Below, piece by piece: positions 34,234-42,879 of a stretch of DNA of 44,196 nt. The position numbers and the translations under genes were made by a program. This stretch comes from Comamonadaceae bacterium. Lineage in GTDB: Bacteria > Pseudomonadota > Gammaproteobacteria > Burkholderiales > Burkholderiaceae_C. The DNA is taken from positions 1 to 44,196 of the forward strand of contig CANBTQ010000002.1 of assembly GCA_947372425.1 (NCBI GenBank), given 5' to 3'. Position 1 is the first letter of the stretch, and each line of letters opens with the position of its first letter. The notes under the pieces are model-generated. The model saw only the letters and a program-made list of their open reading frames with translations, ran no database searches and had not been told where the DNA came from.

Positions 34234-35220
34234 ATGGTCACCAAAAAACCCAAGGGTCTGGGCATGGGTCTGGAAGCATTGCTGGGCCCCAAGGTCAAGG
34301 AAACCACCAACCTGGACGGCACGGCAGTCACGCCGGATCTGCCCAGCACCTTGAAGCTCGACGACATGGTGGCCGGCCAGTACCAGCCACGCACCCACAT
34401 GGACGAGGGCGCCTTGTATGAGCTGGCCGAGAGCATCAAGGCCCAGGGCATCATGCAGCCGATACTCGTGCGTCGCCTGACTGATGAGCAGGCCTTGGCC
34501 AAGCGCCAGGCGCAGGACCCAAACGGGGCAGTCGGTAGCGGCACCGCGCACCCGTTGTACGAAATCATTGCCGGCGAGCGCCGCTTCCGCGCTGCCAAGT
34601 TGGCCGGGTTGGACAGCGTGCCGGTACTGGTGCGCGACGTGCCGGACCAGGCCGCTGCCGCCATGGCGCTGATTGAGAACATGCAGCGCGAGGACCTCAA
34701 TCCGCTGGAAGAAGCACAGGGTCTGCAGCGCCTGATCAAGGAATTCGGCCTGACGCACGAGACCGCCGCCCAGGCTGTAGGCCGCTCGCGTAGCGCCGCC
34801 AGCAACCTGCTGCGCCTGCTGAATCTGGCCGACCCGGTGCAGACCATGCTGATGGCCGGTGACATTGACATGGGCCATGCCCGCGCCCTGCTGGCGCTGG
34901 ACCGTGCCACGCAGATTACCGCTGCGAGCCAGATTGCCACCAAAAAAATGTCGGTGCGCGAAGCCGAGAGCCTGGTCAAGAAGCTGAGTGCCGAGTTTTC
35001 GCTCACCAGCCCCAAGCCCAAGAAAGAGAAATCGCGCGACCTCAAACGTGTGGAAGAAGAACTCTCCGATTTGCTGATGGCGCAGGTGGATGTGCATATC
35101 AAAAAACGCGTAAAGCGCAACGGGCGCATGGAAGACATGGGCGAACTGGTGATCCAGTTCGGTTCGCTGGACGAGCTCAACGGGCTGATCGAGCGTCTCT
35201 CGCCCGGCGTGACCCGCTAA
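34234..35220 (+). CDS. parB: Chromosome-partitioning protein ParB (Spo0J)
   Basis: A 328-residue ParB. The Lys/Gly-rich N-terminus that stimulates ParA (KKPKGLGMGLEALLG) is followed by YQPRTHMDE, the CTP-binding GERRFRAAKLAG, ENMQREDLNPLEEA, the HTH (LTHETAAQAVGRSRSAASNLLRLL) and a C-terminal dimerisation domain. It should bind the parS sites at 30-32 kb, spread along DNA and load SMC. An AAGGA site precedes the ATG. A linker of about 35 residues with a non-conserved QAKRQAQDPNGAVGSG lies before the CTP motif. Confidence 0.98.
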   Translation: MVTKKPKGLGMGLEALLGPKVKETTNLDGTAVTPDLPSTLKLDDMVAGQYQPRTHMDEGALYELAESIKAQGIMQPILVRRLTDEQALAKRQAQDPNGAVGSGTAHPLYEIIAGERRFRAAKLAGLDSVPVLVRDVPDQAAAAMALIENMQREDLNPLEEAQGLQRLIKEFGLTHETAAQAVGRSRSAASNLLRLLNLADPVQTMLMAGDIDMGHARALLALDRATQITAASQIATKKMSVREAESLVKKLSAEFSLTSPKPKKEKSRDLKRVEEELSDLLMAQVDVHIKKRVKRNGRMEDMGELVIQFGSLDELNGLIERLSPGVTR

Positions 35221-35228
35221 AGTCAGCG

Positions 35229-35996
35229 ATGAAGGCCAGCAGCAAGTTGTGGCCCGGCCAGTGGCAATGGCCTCTACCCGCCGTGCTGGCCTGGCTGCTG
35301 GCCTGGCTGGTGTTCAAGTTGCTGATCCGCCAGGGGGCGGTCCCTGGCCTTTCGCTGGGTGCGGCCTCCGCGCTCGGCGTGGCTTTGAGCCTGTGGGGCG
35401 AAACCTGGTGGCGTCGCCTGCTGATCGGTGCCGGATTCCCCTTGTCCCTGGCCATTTCCCTGGCCTCTTCGGGCGCCACCGGTATACCGGCCTGGGCCTG
35501 GCTGTTGCCATTGGGTTTGTTGCTGCTGGTGTACCCCATCAATGCCTGGCGCGATGCGCCGCTATTTCCCACGCCGGCCGACGCGCTGCAGGCATTGCCG
35601 CAGCACGCGCCACTGCCCGTCGGCGCGCTGATTCTGGACGCCGGCTGCGGAGCCGGCCACGGCTTGCAGGCGCTGCGCGCGGCTTACCCGCAGGCCGTGC
35701 TGTCGGGGCTGGAGTGGAGCTGGCCCTTGCGCCTAGTCAGCGCCTTGCGCTGCCCCTGGGCGCGCGTGCGCCGCGAAGATATCTGGATTGCCGACTGGTC
35801 CGCCTATGACATGGTCTACCTGTTCCAGCGTCCGGAGAGCATGACCCGTGCGGTAATCAAGGCCGCAGAGTTGCGGGCCGGTGCCTATATGGTGAGTTTG
35901 GACTTCGAAGCAACACATCTGCGTGCCACAGCCCAATACCGCACGCCCGGTGGCAAAATGGTATGGGTGTACAGGGCGCCGGTTCAGGCGCTCTAA
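35229..35996 (+). CDS. Membrane-anchored class I SAM-dependent methyltransferase
   Basis: A 255-residue protein. The first 100 or so residues hold three or four hydrophobic helices (WPLPAVLAWLLAWLVFKLLI onwards, to LLPLGLLLLVYPINAW); the rest is a methyltransferase domain with the SAM loop LDAGCGAGHGLQALR, an acidic GLEWSW after the second strand, and YMVSLDFEA. The substrate is unknown. It lies 8 bp after parB and 11 bp before the degenerate HD-GYP gene, so all are probably one operon. Confidence 0.82.
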   Translation: MKASSKLWPGQWQWPLPAVLAWLLAWLVFKLLIRQGAVPGLSLGAASALGVALSLWGETWWRRLLIGAGFPLSLAISLASSGATGIPAWAWLLPLGLLLLVYPINAWRDAPLFPTPADALQALPQHAPLPVGALILDAGCGAGHGLQALRAAYPQAVLSGLEWSWPLRLVSALRCPWARVRREDIWIADWSAYDMVYLFQRPESMTRAVIKAAELRAGAYMVSLDFEATHLRATAQYRTPGGKMVWVYRAPVQAL

Positions 35997-36007
35997 AGGA
36001 GGACAAC

Positions 36008-36754
36008 ATGGGTTCCCAATTATCAACAGACGGTCCGGCGGATTTGGACGCACTGCATGCGCACCGGGTGGTGCTGTTTGCCGTAGCGTCCCTGGCCGAA
36101 TTGCGCGAATCCGATACCGCCAGCCATCTGCTGCGCGTCAAGCACTATGTGCGGCTGCTGGCGGACCGGTTGCAACAGCACCCGCTTTTTGCCTCCCAGC
36201 TGACCACGGCCTATATCAACGCCCTGGTTGACAGTGTCCCCATGTACGACCTGGGTGCAGTGGCCATTCCCGATCGCATCTTGCTCAAACCCGGACGGCT
36301 CACACCCGAAGAACTGGCGGTCATGAGTGCTCACACCACACTGGGCTATGAGGCCATTGTGCGTGCCGAAAACGCATTGGGACTGCAGTCGCCCATGCTG
36401 GCCTTTGCCAAAGAGCTGACCTTGTCCCACCATGAAAAATGGAACGGCAAAGGCTATCCCAAGGGGCTGTCCGAGACCCAGATTCCCCTGTCGGCCCGCC
36501 TGGTTGCGGTGGCCGATGTCTATGACGCGCTGATCAGCAACAAGATTTACCGCCAGGGTGTTTCGCACGAAGCCGCTGTCGGGGTGGTCTTTAGCGAACG
36601 TGGCCAGCACTTTGATCCGGACGTGGTGGACGCGTTCATGGAACTGACGGTGGAGTTCGAAGGGGTTGCCATCCGCTTTGCGGACAGCGAGAGTGACATG
36701 CAGAACAAGATTGAGTACATGGCCAGTGCCATTGCCGAAATCACGGAAATTTGA
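36008..36754 (+). CDS. HD-GYP domain protein with degenerate HD site
   Basis: A 248-residue stand-alone HD-GYP protein without a receiver domain. It aligns well with the HD-GYP part of the regulator at 10.4 kb, but where that has LHDIGKVGIPD this has MYDLGAVAIPD: the HD histidine is Tyr80, with Asp81 kept, and the following Lys is Ala. HHEKWNGKGYP (His141, His142, GYP 149-151) is intact. Loss of the HD histidine should impair the metal site, so it may bind c-di-GMP without cleaving it. A perfect AAGGAGG site precedes the ATG. It ends the par-methyltransferase operon. Confidence 0.9.
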   Translation: MGSQLSTDGPADLDALHAHRVVLFAVASLAELRESDTASHLLRVKHYVRLLADRLQQHPLFASQLTTAYINALVDSVPMYDLGAVAIPDRILLKPGRLTPEELAVMSAHTTLGYEAIVRAENALGLQSPMLAFAKELTLSHHEKWNGKGYPKGLSETQIPLSARLVAVADVYDALISNKIYRQGVSHEAAVGVVFSERGQHFDPDVVDAFMELTVEFEGVAIRFADSESDMQNKIEYMASAIAEITEI

Positions 36755-36780
36755 GCCACGGGCGTTGCCCGCGCAGTCGC

Positions 36781-38151
36781 TCACAGCGTAAAAATCTTCC
36801 CCGGGTTCAGGATGTTGTCCGGGTCCAGCGCCCGTTTGATGGCGCGCATCATGTCCACCGCGCCCGCGCCGGCCTCGCTCAGCAGGAAGTCCATCTTGTG
36901 CAGGCCCACGCCATGTTCACCACTGCAGGTGCCGCCCAGGGCCAGGGCGCGCTGTACCAATTTTGTGTTCAGCGTCTCCGCCAGCACCCGTTCCTGCGGT
37001 TGTTCCGGGTCGATCAGATAGCCCATGTGGAAGTTGCCGTCACCCACATGGCCGACCAGAAAATACGGGATGCCGGCAGCCTGGGCCTCGTCCACACAGT
37101 CCAGCAGCGCATCGGCCAGGCGCGAAATTGGCACGCAGGTGTCGGTGCTGATGGCGCGGCAACCCGGGCGCGACTGTACCCCGGCAAAGTAGGCGTTGTG
37201 GCGGGCCGTCCACAGGCGCGTGCGCTCCTCGGGTGTTAGTGCCCACTCAAATGACTTTCCACCGTGTTCTGTGGCAATGGACTGCACCGTGCCTACCTGC
37301 TCTTGCACGCCGTCGGGCGAGCCGTGGAACTCCATCAGCAGCAGCGGCGTTTCGGGCAGGCTGAGCCTGGAATGGCGATTCACCATGCCCACGGTGTTGC
37401 CGTCCAGCAGCTCGCAGCGCGCAATCGGTACCCCCAGCTGAATGATCTGGATGGTGGTGTTGACGGCATCGGCCAGGCTGGCGAAAGAGCAGCTGGCCGC
37501 CAGCACCGCCTCGGGCAAGGGATACAGCTTGAGGGTGATCTCCGTCATCACGCCCAGCGTGCCCTCGGAGCCGACCATCAGGCGCGTCAGGTCGTAGCCG
37601 GCGCTGCTCTTCTTGGCGCGGGTGCCGGTGTGTATGACTTCGCCGCTGGCTGTGACCACCTCCAGGGCCAGCACGTTCTCGCGCATGGTGCCGTAGCGCA
37701 CGGCATTGGTCCCGCTGGCGCGCGTGGCGCACATGCCACCCAGGCTGGCGTCGGCACCCGGGTCTATCGGGAAAAACAGGCCGCTGGATTTCACCGCCTC
37801 GTTGAGTTGCTTGCGCGTCACGCCCGCTTGCACCGTCACTGTCAGGTCTTCAGCGTGGATGTGCAGCACCTGGTTCATGCGCGACACATCCAGGCTGATG
37901 CCACCCTGTACTGCCAGCAAATGCCCCTCCAGCGAAGAGCCCACGCCAAAGGGAATCACCGGCACCTGGTACTGTGCAGCCAGCTGCACGGTATCGCTGA
38001 CATCCTGCGTGCGCTCGGCAAACACCACGGCCTCCGGTGGCGCCACGGTAAAGGCGGATTCGTCCCGCCCGTGCTGCTCGCGCACGGCCAGCGCCACCGA
38101 GAACTGTGCGCCAAAACGCGCCCGCAAGGCTTGCAGCAAAGCTTGCGGCAT
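36781..38151 (-). CDS. FAD-linked oxidase (GlcD/D-lactate dehydrogenase type)
   Basis: A 456-residue flavoprotein of the FAD_binding_4/oxidase_C4 family. The FAD-binding domain has PFGVGSSLEGH and PGADASLGGMCATRASGTNAVRYG, followed by GSEGTLGVMTEITLKLYPLP. The C-terminal part has VGHVGDGNFHMG and GTCSGEHGVGLHK with the catalytic histidines. These fit D-lactate, glycolate or D-2-hydroxy-acid dehydrogenases that pass electrons to quinone or cytochrome. Partners GlcE and GlcF are absent, which favours a single-subunit D-lactate dehydrogenase type. I use the ATG giving MPQALLQAL; the frame is open upstream, but there it opposes the cobalamin adenosyltransferase gene. Confidence 0.87.
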   Translation of the reverse strand: MPQALLQALRARFGAQFSVALAVREQHGRDESAFTVAPPEAVVFAERTQDVSDTVQLAAQYQVPVIPFGVGSSLEGHLLAVQGGISLDVSRMNQVLHIHAEDLTVTVQAGVTRKQLNEAVKSSGLFFPIDPGADASLGGMCATRASGTNAVRYGTMRENVLALEVVTASGEVIHTGTRAKKSSAGYDLTRLMVGSEGTLGVMTEITLKLYPLPEAVLAASCSFASLADAVNTTIQIIQLGVPIARCELLDGNTVGMVNRHSRLSLPETPLLLMEFHGSPDGVQEQVGTVQSIATEHGGKSFEWALTPEERTRLWTARHNAYFAGVQSRPGCRAISTDTCVPISRLADALLDCVDEAQAAGIPYFLVGHVGDGNFHMGYLIDPEQPQERVLAETLNTKLVQRALALGGTCSGEHGVGLHKMDFLLSEAGAGAVDMMRAIKRALDPDNILNPGKIFTL

Positions 38152-38250
38152 GGCGCGCGGTGTCACGCGCGGCACAAGGTGATAGTCTGGGGGGCTGCAT
38201 GCATGGGCTTCTCCGTCAATAATCTGATTTTGATCCAAGGACGCACCGCA

Positions 38251-38832
38251 ATGGGAAACCGCCTCACACAAATCGCCACCCGCACCGGGGACGCTGGCAC
38301 CACCGGCCTGGGCGACAACACCCGCGTCTCCAAGAACAGCCTGCGTGTGCACGCCATGGGCGATGTGGACGAGCTCAATTCCAATATCGGCGTGTTGCTG
38401 TGCGAGGACATGCCTGGCGGCATCCGCAGCCTGCTGGTCGAGATTCAGCACCAGCTCTTCAACCTGGGCGGCGAGTTGTCCATCCCCGGCTACGAGCTGC
38501 TCAAGCCCGAGGCCGTGCTGGCGCTGGACCAGGCACTCGACGAATACAACGCCACCCTGCCGCGCCTGGCCGAGTTCATCCTGCCCGCCGGCACCCGTGC
38601 CGCCTCACTGGCCCATGTGTGTCGCACCGTGGCGCGCCGCGCCGAGCGCGCGCTGGTGGCCCTGGGCAATGAAGAGGCGCTGAAGGAAACCCCGCGCCAG
38701 TACCTGAACCGTTTGTCGGATTTGCTGTTTGTGCTGTCGCGTTCGCTGAACCGGCATCGCACTGACGGCAGCGTGGGCGACGATGTCTATTGGAAAAGCG
38801 AGCGCATGCAGAAGGACGGCGCAGCCGAATAG
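38251..38832 (+). CDS. Cob(I)alamin adenosyltransferase, PduO type
   Basis: A 193-residue PduO-type ATP:cob(I)alamin adenosyltransferase: TRTGDAGTTGLGDN is the ATP-binding N-terminus, VDELNSNIGV follows, and RTVARRAERALVAL plus YLNRLSDLLFVLSR are conserved active-site helices. It makes adenosylcobalamin. The start ATG is preceded by AAGGA; upstream in-frame sequence lies over the oppositely transcribed FAD oxidase gene. It is divergent from that oxidase with 99 bp between, and no cobalamin riboswitch is seen there. Confidence 0.95.
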   Translation: MGNRLTQIATRTGDAGTTGLGDNTRVSKNSLRVHAMGDVDELNSNIGVLLCEDMPGGIRSLLVEIQHQLFNLGGELSIPGYELLKPEAVLALDQALDEYNATLPRLAEFILPAGTRAASLAHVCRTVARRAERALVALGNEEALKETPRQYLNRLSDLLFVLSRSLNRHRTDGSVGDDVYWKSERMQKDGAAE

Positions 38833-38932
38833 TCGCTGCCCGGCTTCACGCGAGGCACTGCCGCTTATTGCATTGGCGGCCCGGCTGGCTGCGCAGCGCC
38901 AGCGGGCTGCTCGCCATTCAGGTGCTTGATTG

Positions 38933-39955
38933 CTAAGCCGGTACGTTGAACGGCGTCACCACCTGCACCCCGGATAGGGTGGCGGGTGTCTGCCTGGGAC
39001 CCACGCCATGGGCGCGCATGATGTGCAAGCAGGCCATGCGCATGTCGTGCGCCAGATCGTGGTGCAGCACGGCGCTGAGTTGCCCGGTGCGCAGCAGCGC
39101 CAGGTTGTCGGCGTCCAGATCGTGGCCTATGAAAACCTTGCAGGCGCGCCCGGCCCGGGCAAAGGCCTGCAGGATGGCAGCGTTGGCGCCGCCAATCGAA
39201 TACACCGCGCAAACCTCCGGCCACTGGCGCAGCCGCTCCAGTACCAGGGCGGCGGTGGCCGCATGCAGGCCCAGGCCTTCGCTGGCGTCCACCGAATGCA
39301 GCAGCGGGAAGCGCGCTCGCAGTGCCTCGGCAAAGCCGGCCTCGCGCTCTTCCTCGCCGCGAAAGCGCGTGCTGCTCAGCGACACCAGCACCCCGGCGCG
39401 TGTATCCGTACCCAGCCATTGGCCCAGCAGATAGGCGGCCGTCTGCCCGGCGGCGCGGTTGTCCATGCCCACATAGGCCCGGCGTGCGGAGTCCGGCAGA
39501 TCGGTTACCAGCGTCACCACCGGTATGCCCCGGGCCTGCAGCCGCGCCACCGCAGCTACTACCTGCGCATCATTGGGTGCCTTCAGCAGTACGCCGTGGC
39601 TGCCGCGCGCGGCGATCTTGTCCAGGCTGGCGACCAGTTCCCCCGCGGGCATGGACTCCTCCATCTGGTAACGGGCGCGGAAGATGGCGGGGTGCAGCAG
39701 CGGCATCTCGTGCTCCAGCGCATCGCGCACTACCCGGGTAAAACGCTCCGGGGCCTGTACCACCACGTCCAGCATGAACTTGCGGCCCTGCAAGCCCACT
39801 TGCGCGCTCTGCCGATCCAGCTCGGCTCTTGCCTGTTCCACCCGTCGCACGGTGTGGGCGCGCACGCCGGGGCGCTGGTGCAACACGCGGTCCACCGTGG
39901 CCAGGCTGACGCCGGCTTGCAGTGCGATGGCTTTGAGCAGGTGCGGGTGTGACAT
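38933..39955 (-). CDS. LacI-family transcriptional regulator
   Basis: A 340-residue regulator. The HTH lies at about residues 3-25 (LLKAIALQAGVSLATVDRVLHQRPGV), and a periplasmic-binding-protein-like domain follows (LDVVVQAPERFTRVV; SHGVLLKAP; VGMDNRAAGQTAAYLLGQWLG; GHDLDADNLALLRTGQL). The fold of the second half suggests a sugar or polyol ligand. It is divergent from the PhyH-SDR genes across 130 bp holding a tandem 11-bp repeat and a palindrome, so it probably controls them. Confidence 0.92.
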   Translation of the reverse strand: MSHPHLLKAIALQAGVSLATVDRVLHQRPGVRAHTVRRVEQARAELDRQSAQVGLQGRKFMLDVVVQAPERFTRVVRDALEHEMPLLHPAIFRARYQMEESMPAGELVASLDKIAARGSHGVLLKAPNDAQVVAAVARLQARGIPVVTLVTDLPDSARRAYVGMDNRAAGQTAAYLLGQWLGTDTRAGVLVSLSSTRFRGEEEREAGFAEALRARFPLLHSVDASEGLGLHAATAALVLERLRQWPEVCAVYSIGGANAAILQAFARAGRACKVFIGHDLDADNLALLRTGQLSAVLHHDLAHDMRMACLHIMRAHGVGPRQTPATLSGVQVVTPFNVPA

Positions 39956-39972
39956 GGCGAAGACTATTGTGC

Positions 39973-40011
39973 GGCAGTCTGCCAAACGCTGAGGTGTTTT
40001 TGAGGTGTTTT
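39973..40011. promoter_or_regulatory. Palindrome and perfect 11-bp tandem repeat in the LacI/PhyH divergent region
   Basis: GGCAG-T-CTGCC (39973-39983) is an exact 11-bp palindrome. It is followed by TGAGGTGTTTT twice without a break (39990-40000, 40001-40011). One repeat unit equals about one helical turn, so proteins on both would face the same side. Candidate operator for the LacI-family gene or another regulator. Confidence 0.45.
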
Positions 40012-40085
40012 AAAGCCACGTGCCGGCGGTGCTGTTTCTACACTGCAACTTCTCTGAATTGACCCACATCACAAAGGCGTCCCGC

Positions 40086-41288
40086 ATGAATACTTCCTCC
40101 GCCATGAATATCCCTGCCCACCACGGCTACCTGCGCGCTGCTGCCTGTCAGCTCGCCGACCTGGACCGTCTGGTGCAGACCGCGACCCGCGCGCAGGACT
40201 GCCCGCAGGCCACGGCCATTCTCCAGGGCGTGCCGGTCTACGACGGCAAGGCCCTGCGTGCGGCCCAGGCCGCGTCTGCTGATCCGCACAGCTGGCGCAA
40301 TCAACTGATGGCTGAGTGGGCGCAGGTCTGGCGCAGCGGCCCCGGCGTGCTGGTGGTGCAGGGCCTGGTCCCGGATGCCACCGTGGTGGACGCCACCTCG
40401 GACGAGTTCCGCGCACTGATTGCCGAGTCACACGCCGCCGGTTACGGGGGCGACCACTTCGCCAAGCCGGGTGCCAATGACCGGGTCTGGAACGCGCTGG
40501 AAAAGCTCTGCCTGCGCGCGCCGGATGTGTTTGCCGCCTACTACGGCAACGCCATGCTGGCCACCGTTTGCGAAGCCTGGCTGGGCCCGGCCTACCAGAT
40601 CACCTCGCAGATCAACAGCGTGAATCCCGGTGGCGCGGCGCAAACCGCACACCGTGATTACCACCTGGGCTTTTTCACTGCTGCCGGGGCCGAGCGCTTT
40701 CCGGCCCATGTGCACCAACTCTCGCCCCTGCTCACGCTGCAGGGCGCCGTGGCCCATGTGGACATGCCGCTGGAAAGCGGCCCCACGCTGTACCTGCCGC
40801 ATTCGCAGAAGTATGAAGCGGGCTATCTGGTGGCCGGCATGCCGCAGTTCCAGCAATACTTTGACCAGCACCATGTGCAACTGCCCTTGAAGAAGGGTGA
40901 TGGCATCTTTTTCAACCCGGCGCTGCTGCATGCCGCCGGCCACAACCGCTCCACCGACATCCGCCGCATGGCCAATCTGCTGCAGGTGTCCTCGGCCTTC
41001 GGCCGCTGCATGGAGACGGTGGACCGGGTACGCATGGCGCAGGCCTTGTACCCCAGCCTGCTGCAGGCACACAGCAGCAGCGCTTGGTCTGCAGACGATC
41101 TGCATGCCGCCGTGGCAGCCAGTGCCGAGGGCTATGCCTTCCCCACCAATCTGGACCGCGATCCGCCCCTGGGCGGCCTGGCGCCGCAAAGCCAGCAGGA
41201 CCTGATGCGCAGCGCGCTGGCGCTTGGGCACACGCCCGAACAGTTCAACACCACCTTGCAGGCCCAGGCGCAAACACGCCTGAGCTGA
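40086..41288 (+). CDS. Phytanoyl-CoA dioxygenase (PhyH)-family Fe(II)/2-oxoglutarate oxygenase
   Basis: A 400-residue protein. The central part shows the 2-His-1-carboxylate site: TAHRDYHLGF gives His189 and Asp191, and LLHAAGHNRST gives the distal His (282 or 286), with RRMANLLQVS carrying the 2-oxoglutarate-binding Arg. The first 100 or so residues are not part of the core fold and I cannot assign them. PhyH enzymes hydroxylate small molecules; the substrate is unknown. AAGG lies at a suitable distance from the ATG; another Met seven codons on is possible. It is probably co-transcribed with the SDR 27 bp downstream. Confidence 0.87.
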   Translation: MNTSSAMNIPAHHGYLRAAACQLADLDRLVQTATRAQDCPQATAILQGVPVYDGKALRAAQAASADPHSWRNQLMAEWAQVWRSGPGVLVVQGLVPDATVVDATSDEFRALIAESHAAGYGGDHFAKPGANDRVWNALEKLCLRAPDVFAAYYGNAMLATVCEAWLGPAYQITSQINSVNPGGAAQTAHRDYHLGFFTAAGAERFPAHVHQLSPLLTLQGAVAHVDMPLESGPTLYLPHSQKYEAGYLVAGMPQFQQYFDQHHVQLPLKKGDGIFFNPALLHAAGHNRSTDIRRMANLLQVSSAFGRCMETVDRVRMAQALYPSLLQAHSSSAWSADDLHAAVAASAEGYAFPTNLDRDPPLGGLAPQSQQDLMRSALALGHTPEQFNTTLQAQAQTRLS

Positions 41289-41315
41289 TGGCCCCTTCCA
41301 AAACAGGAGACACAC

Positions 41316-42155
41316 ATGACCCATTCAAGCGCTTCAAACACCCACGTCCTCGCCACACTGCACGGCCAGGTCGCCATCGTCACCGGCGGCACCCAAGGCC
41401 TGGGCGCGGCGATTGCCGCCACCCTGGCTGAACGCGGCGCCAAAGGCGTGGTGATCTGCGGCCGCAACGCAACCAAGGGCGCGGCCCAGGTGGAGACGCT
41501 GCGCGCACTGGGCACCCAGGCCCTCTACGTGCAGGCCGATCTGGGCCAGGTGCAAGACTGCCGCCAGGTGGTGCAACAGGCCGACGCCAGGTTTGGCCGC
41601 GTGGACGTGTTGGTCAACGCCGCCGCGATCACCGACCGCGGCACGATTCTGGATACCGAGCCGGAACTGTTTGATCGCATGTTCGCAGTCAATGTGCGCG
41701 CACCCTTTTACCTGATGCAAGAGGCCATCAAGGTGATGCGTCGTGAAGCCATCCAGGGCAGCATCGTCAACATCGGCTCCATGTCGGCCATGGCCGGACA
41801 GCCGTTCATTGCCGCCTATTGCGCTTCCAAGGGCGCGCTTGCCACGCTCACGCGCAACACCGCCTATGCGCTGCTGCGCAACCGCATCCGCGTCAATGGC
41901 CTGAACATCGGTTGGATGGCCAGCGAGGGCGAAGACCGCATCCAGCGCGAGTTCCACCACGCCGATGCCGACTGGCTGGAACAGGCCGCCGCTTCCCAGC
42001 CCAACGGCCGCCTGGTGGACCCGCTGGAGGTGGCGCGCGCCGTGGCCTTTCTGTGCAGTGCCGAGTCCGGCCTGATGACCGGCTCGGTGATCGAGTACGA
42101 CCAGTCGGTGTGGGGTGGCTACGACGGCTCGCCCCATCCGGTCGCTGCTTTGTAG
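41316..42155 (+). CDS. SDR-family oxidoreductase
   Basis: A 279-residue classical SDR: cofactor loop TGGTQGLG, VLVNAAAI, catalytic Ser in NIGSMSA and the YCASK motif, followed by the family's RIRVNGLNIGW. AGGAG precedes the ATG. It lies 27 bp after the PhyH-family gene and should oxidise or reduce the same compound, with LacI-type control, but no transporter or further enzyme is here to name the pathway. Confidence 0.92.
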   Translation: MTHSSASNTHVLATLHGQVAIVTGGTQGLGAAIAATLAERGAKGVVICGRNATKGAAQVETLRALGTQALYVQADLGQVQDCRQVVQQADARFGRVDVLVNAAAITDRGTILDTEPELFDRMFAVNVRAPFYLMQEAIKVMRREAIQGSIVNIGSMSAMAGQPFIAAYCASKGALATLTRNTAYALLRNRIRVNGLNIGWMASEGEDRIQREFHHADADWLEQAAASQPNGRLVDPLEVARAVAFLCSAESGLMTGSVIEYDQSVWGGYDGSPHPVAAL

Positions 42156-42312
42156 TGCGGCAATAAGGGCTGGCAGGAGCCGGCCCGTGGGTGATCGGGG
42201 CGATGCCGCCTGCGCTGCGGCATTGATCAACATTCGATCAAGACAGTGGATGTGCGAATCAGCAGACTTCGGTGACCGCCCCGTGCTGTTTGCTGAACCA
42301 AAGTCTGCGCCT

Positions 42313-42879
42313 GTGAACTCCCTTGCCATTGCCTCTGTCTGCCTGCTGGGCCTTGCTCTGGGCTTGCGCGTGGTCCAGCGCCGCAACGCATGGCGCGAAG
42401 CCGATGTGCAGTGGCCGTTCTACCTCAGAAAGCCACTGGTCAGTCCCAGGCAGTTGCTCTACCAGCGCTTGGTGAGCGCCTTGCCCGGACACCTGGTTCT
42501 GTCGGATGTAGCGCTTTGCAGCGTGCTGGCAGTCAAGCGGGGTTCCGACCCGGGCAACTGGACCCGGCGCATTCGCCACCTGCGCTATGACTTTGTGGTC
42601 TGCACGCACGATGCGACCGTATTGGCCGCCATCGAACTCGACGACAGCGCGCGCAACGCGCGTGACGCGGCAAACGTGGGCCCCATCAAGAAGCAGATCA
42701 GCACACAAGCCGGCCTGCGTCTGTTGCACTGGAAGGCCAATGCCTTGCCAGACCAGGCGCAGATACAGGCGGTATTCGGCGTGCCCTTGACGCTTTTCTT
42801 CGAGGACGTGGCATCCAGCGCAAACCAGTCCTGGTGGCCCTCCCTTTCAAGCGCCAGACGCCGGCCACCCATTTTCTGA
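42313..42879 (+). CDS. DUF2726-containing membrane-anchored protein
   Basis: A 188-residue protein from a GTG start: one N-terminal transmembrane helix (LAIASVCLLGLALGLRV), then a soluble domain in which PLVSPRQLLYQRLVSALPGHLVLSDV and FVVCTHDATVLAAIELDDSAR match the DUF2726 pattern, thought to have a restriction-endonuclease-like fold. It may be a nuclease-related domain, but catalytic residues cannot be asserted. An ATG at 42250 is also in frame and would add 21 residues before the helix. No Shine-Dalgarno sequence is clear for either. Confidence 0.75.
   Translation: MNSLAIASVCLLGLALGLRVVQRRNAWREADVQWPFYLRKPLVSPRQLLYQRLVSALPGHLVLSDVALCSVLAVKRGSDPGNWTRRIRHLRYDFVVCTHDATVLAAIELDDSARNARDAANVGPIKKQISTQAGLRLLHWKANALPDQAQIQAVFGVPLTLFFEDVASSANQSWWPSLSSARRRPPIF

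Noticed and set aside
38152-38250. Cobalamin riboswitch before the adenosyltransferase gene
   Set aside because: The gap is under 100 bp, and no B12-box-like sequence or long stem was seen.
36781-38451. Longer version of the FAD oxidase starting at 38451
   Set aside because: The first 100 residues are antisense to the cobalamin adenosyltransferase gene and lack FAD-oxidase features.
42156-42200. GC-rich stem after the SDR gene (GGGCTGGC/GCCGGCCC) as a terminator
   Set aside because: The stem needs a G-T pair, and no T run follows on either strand.
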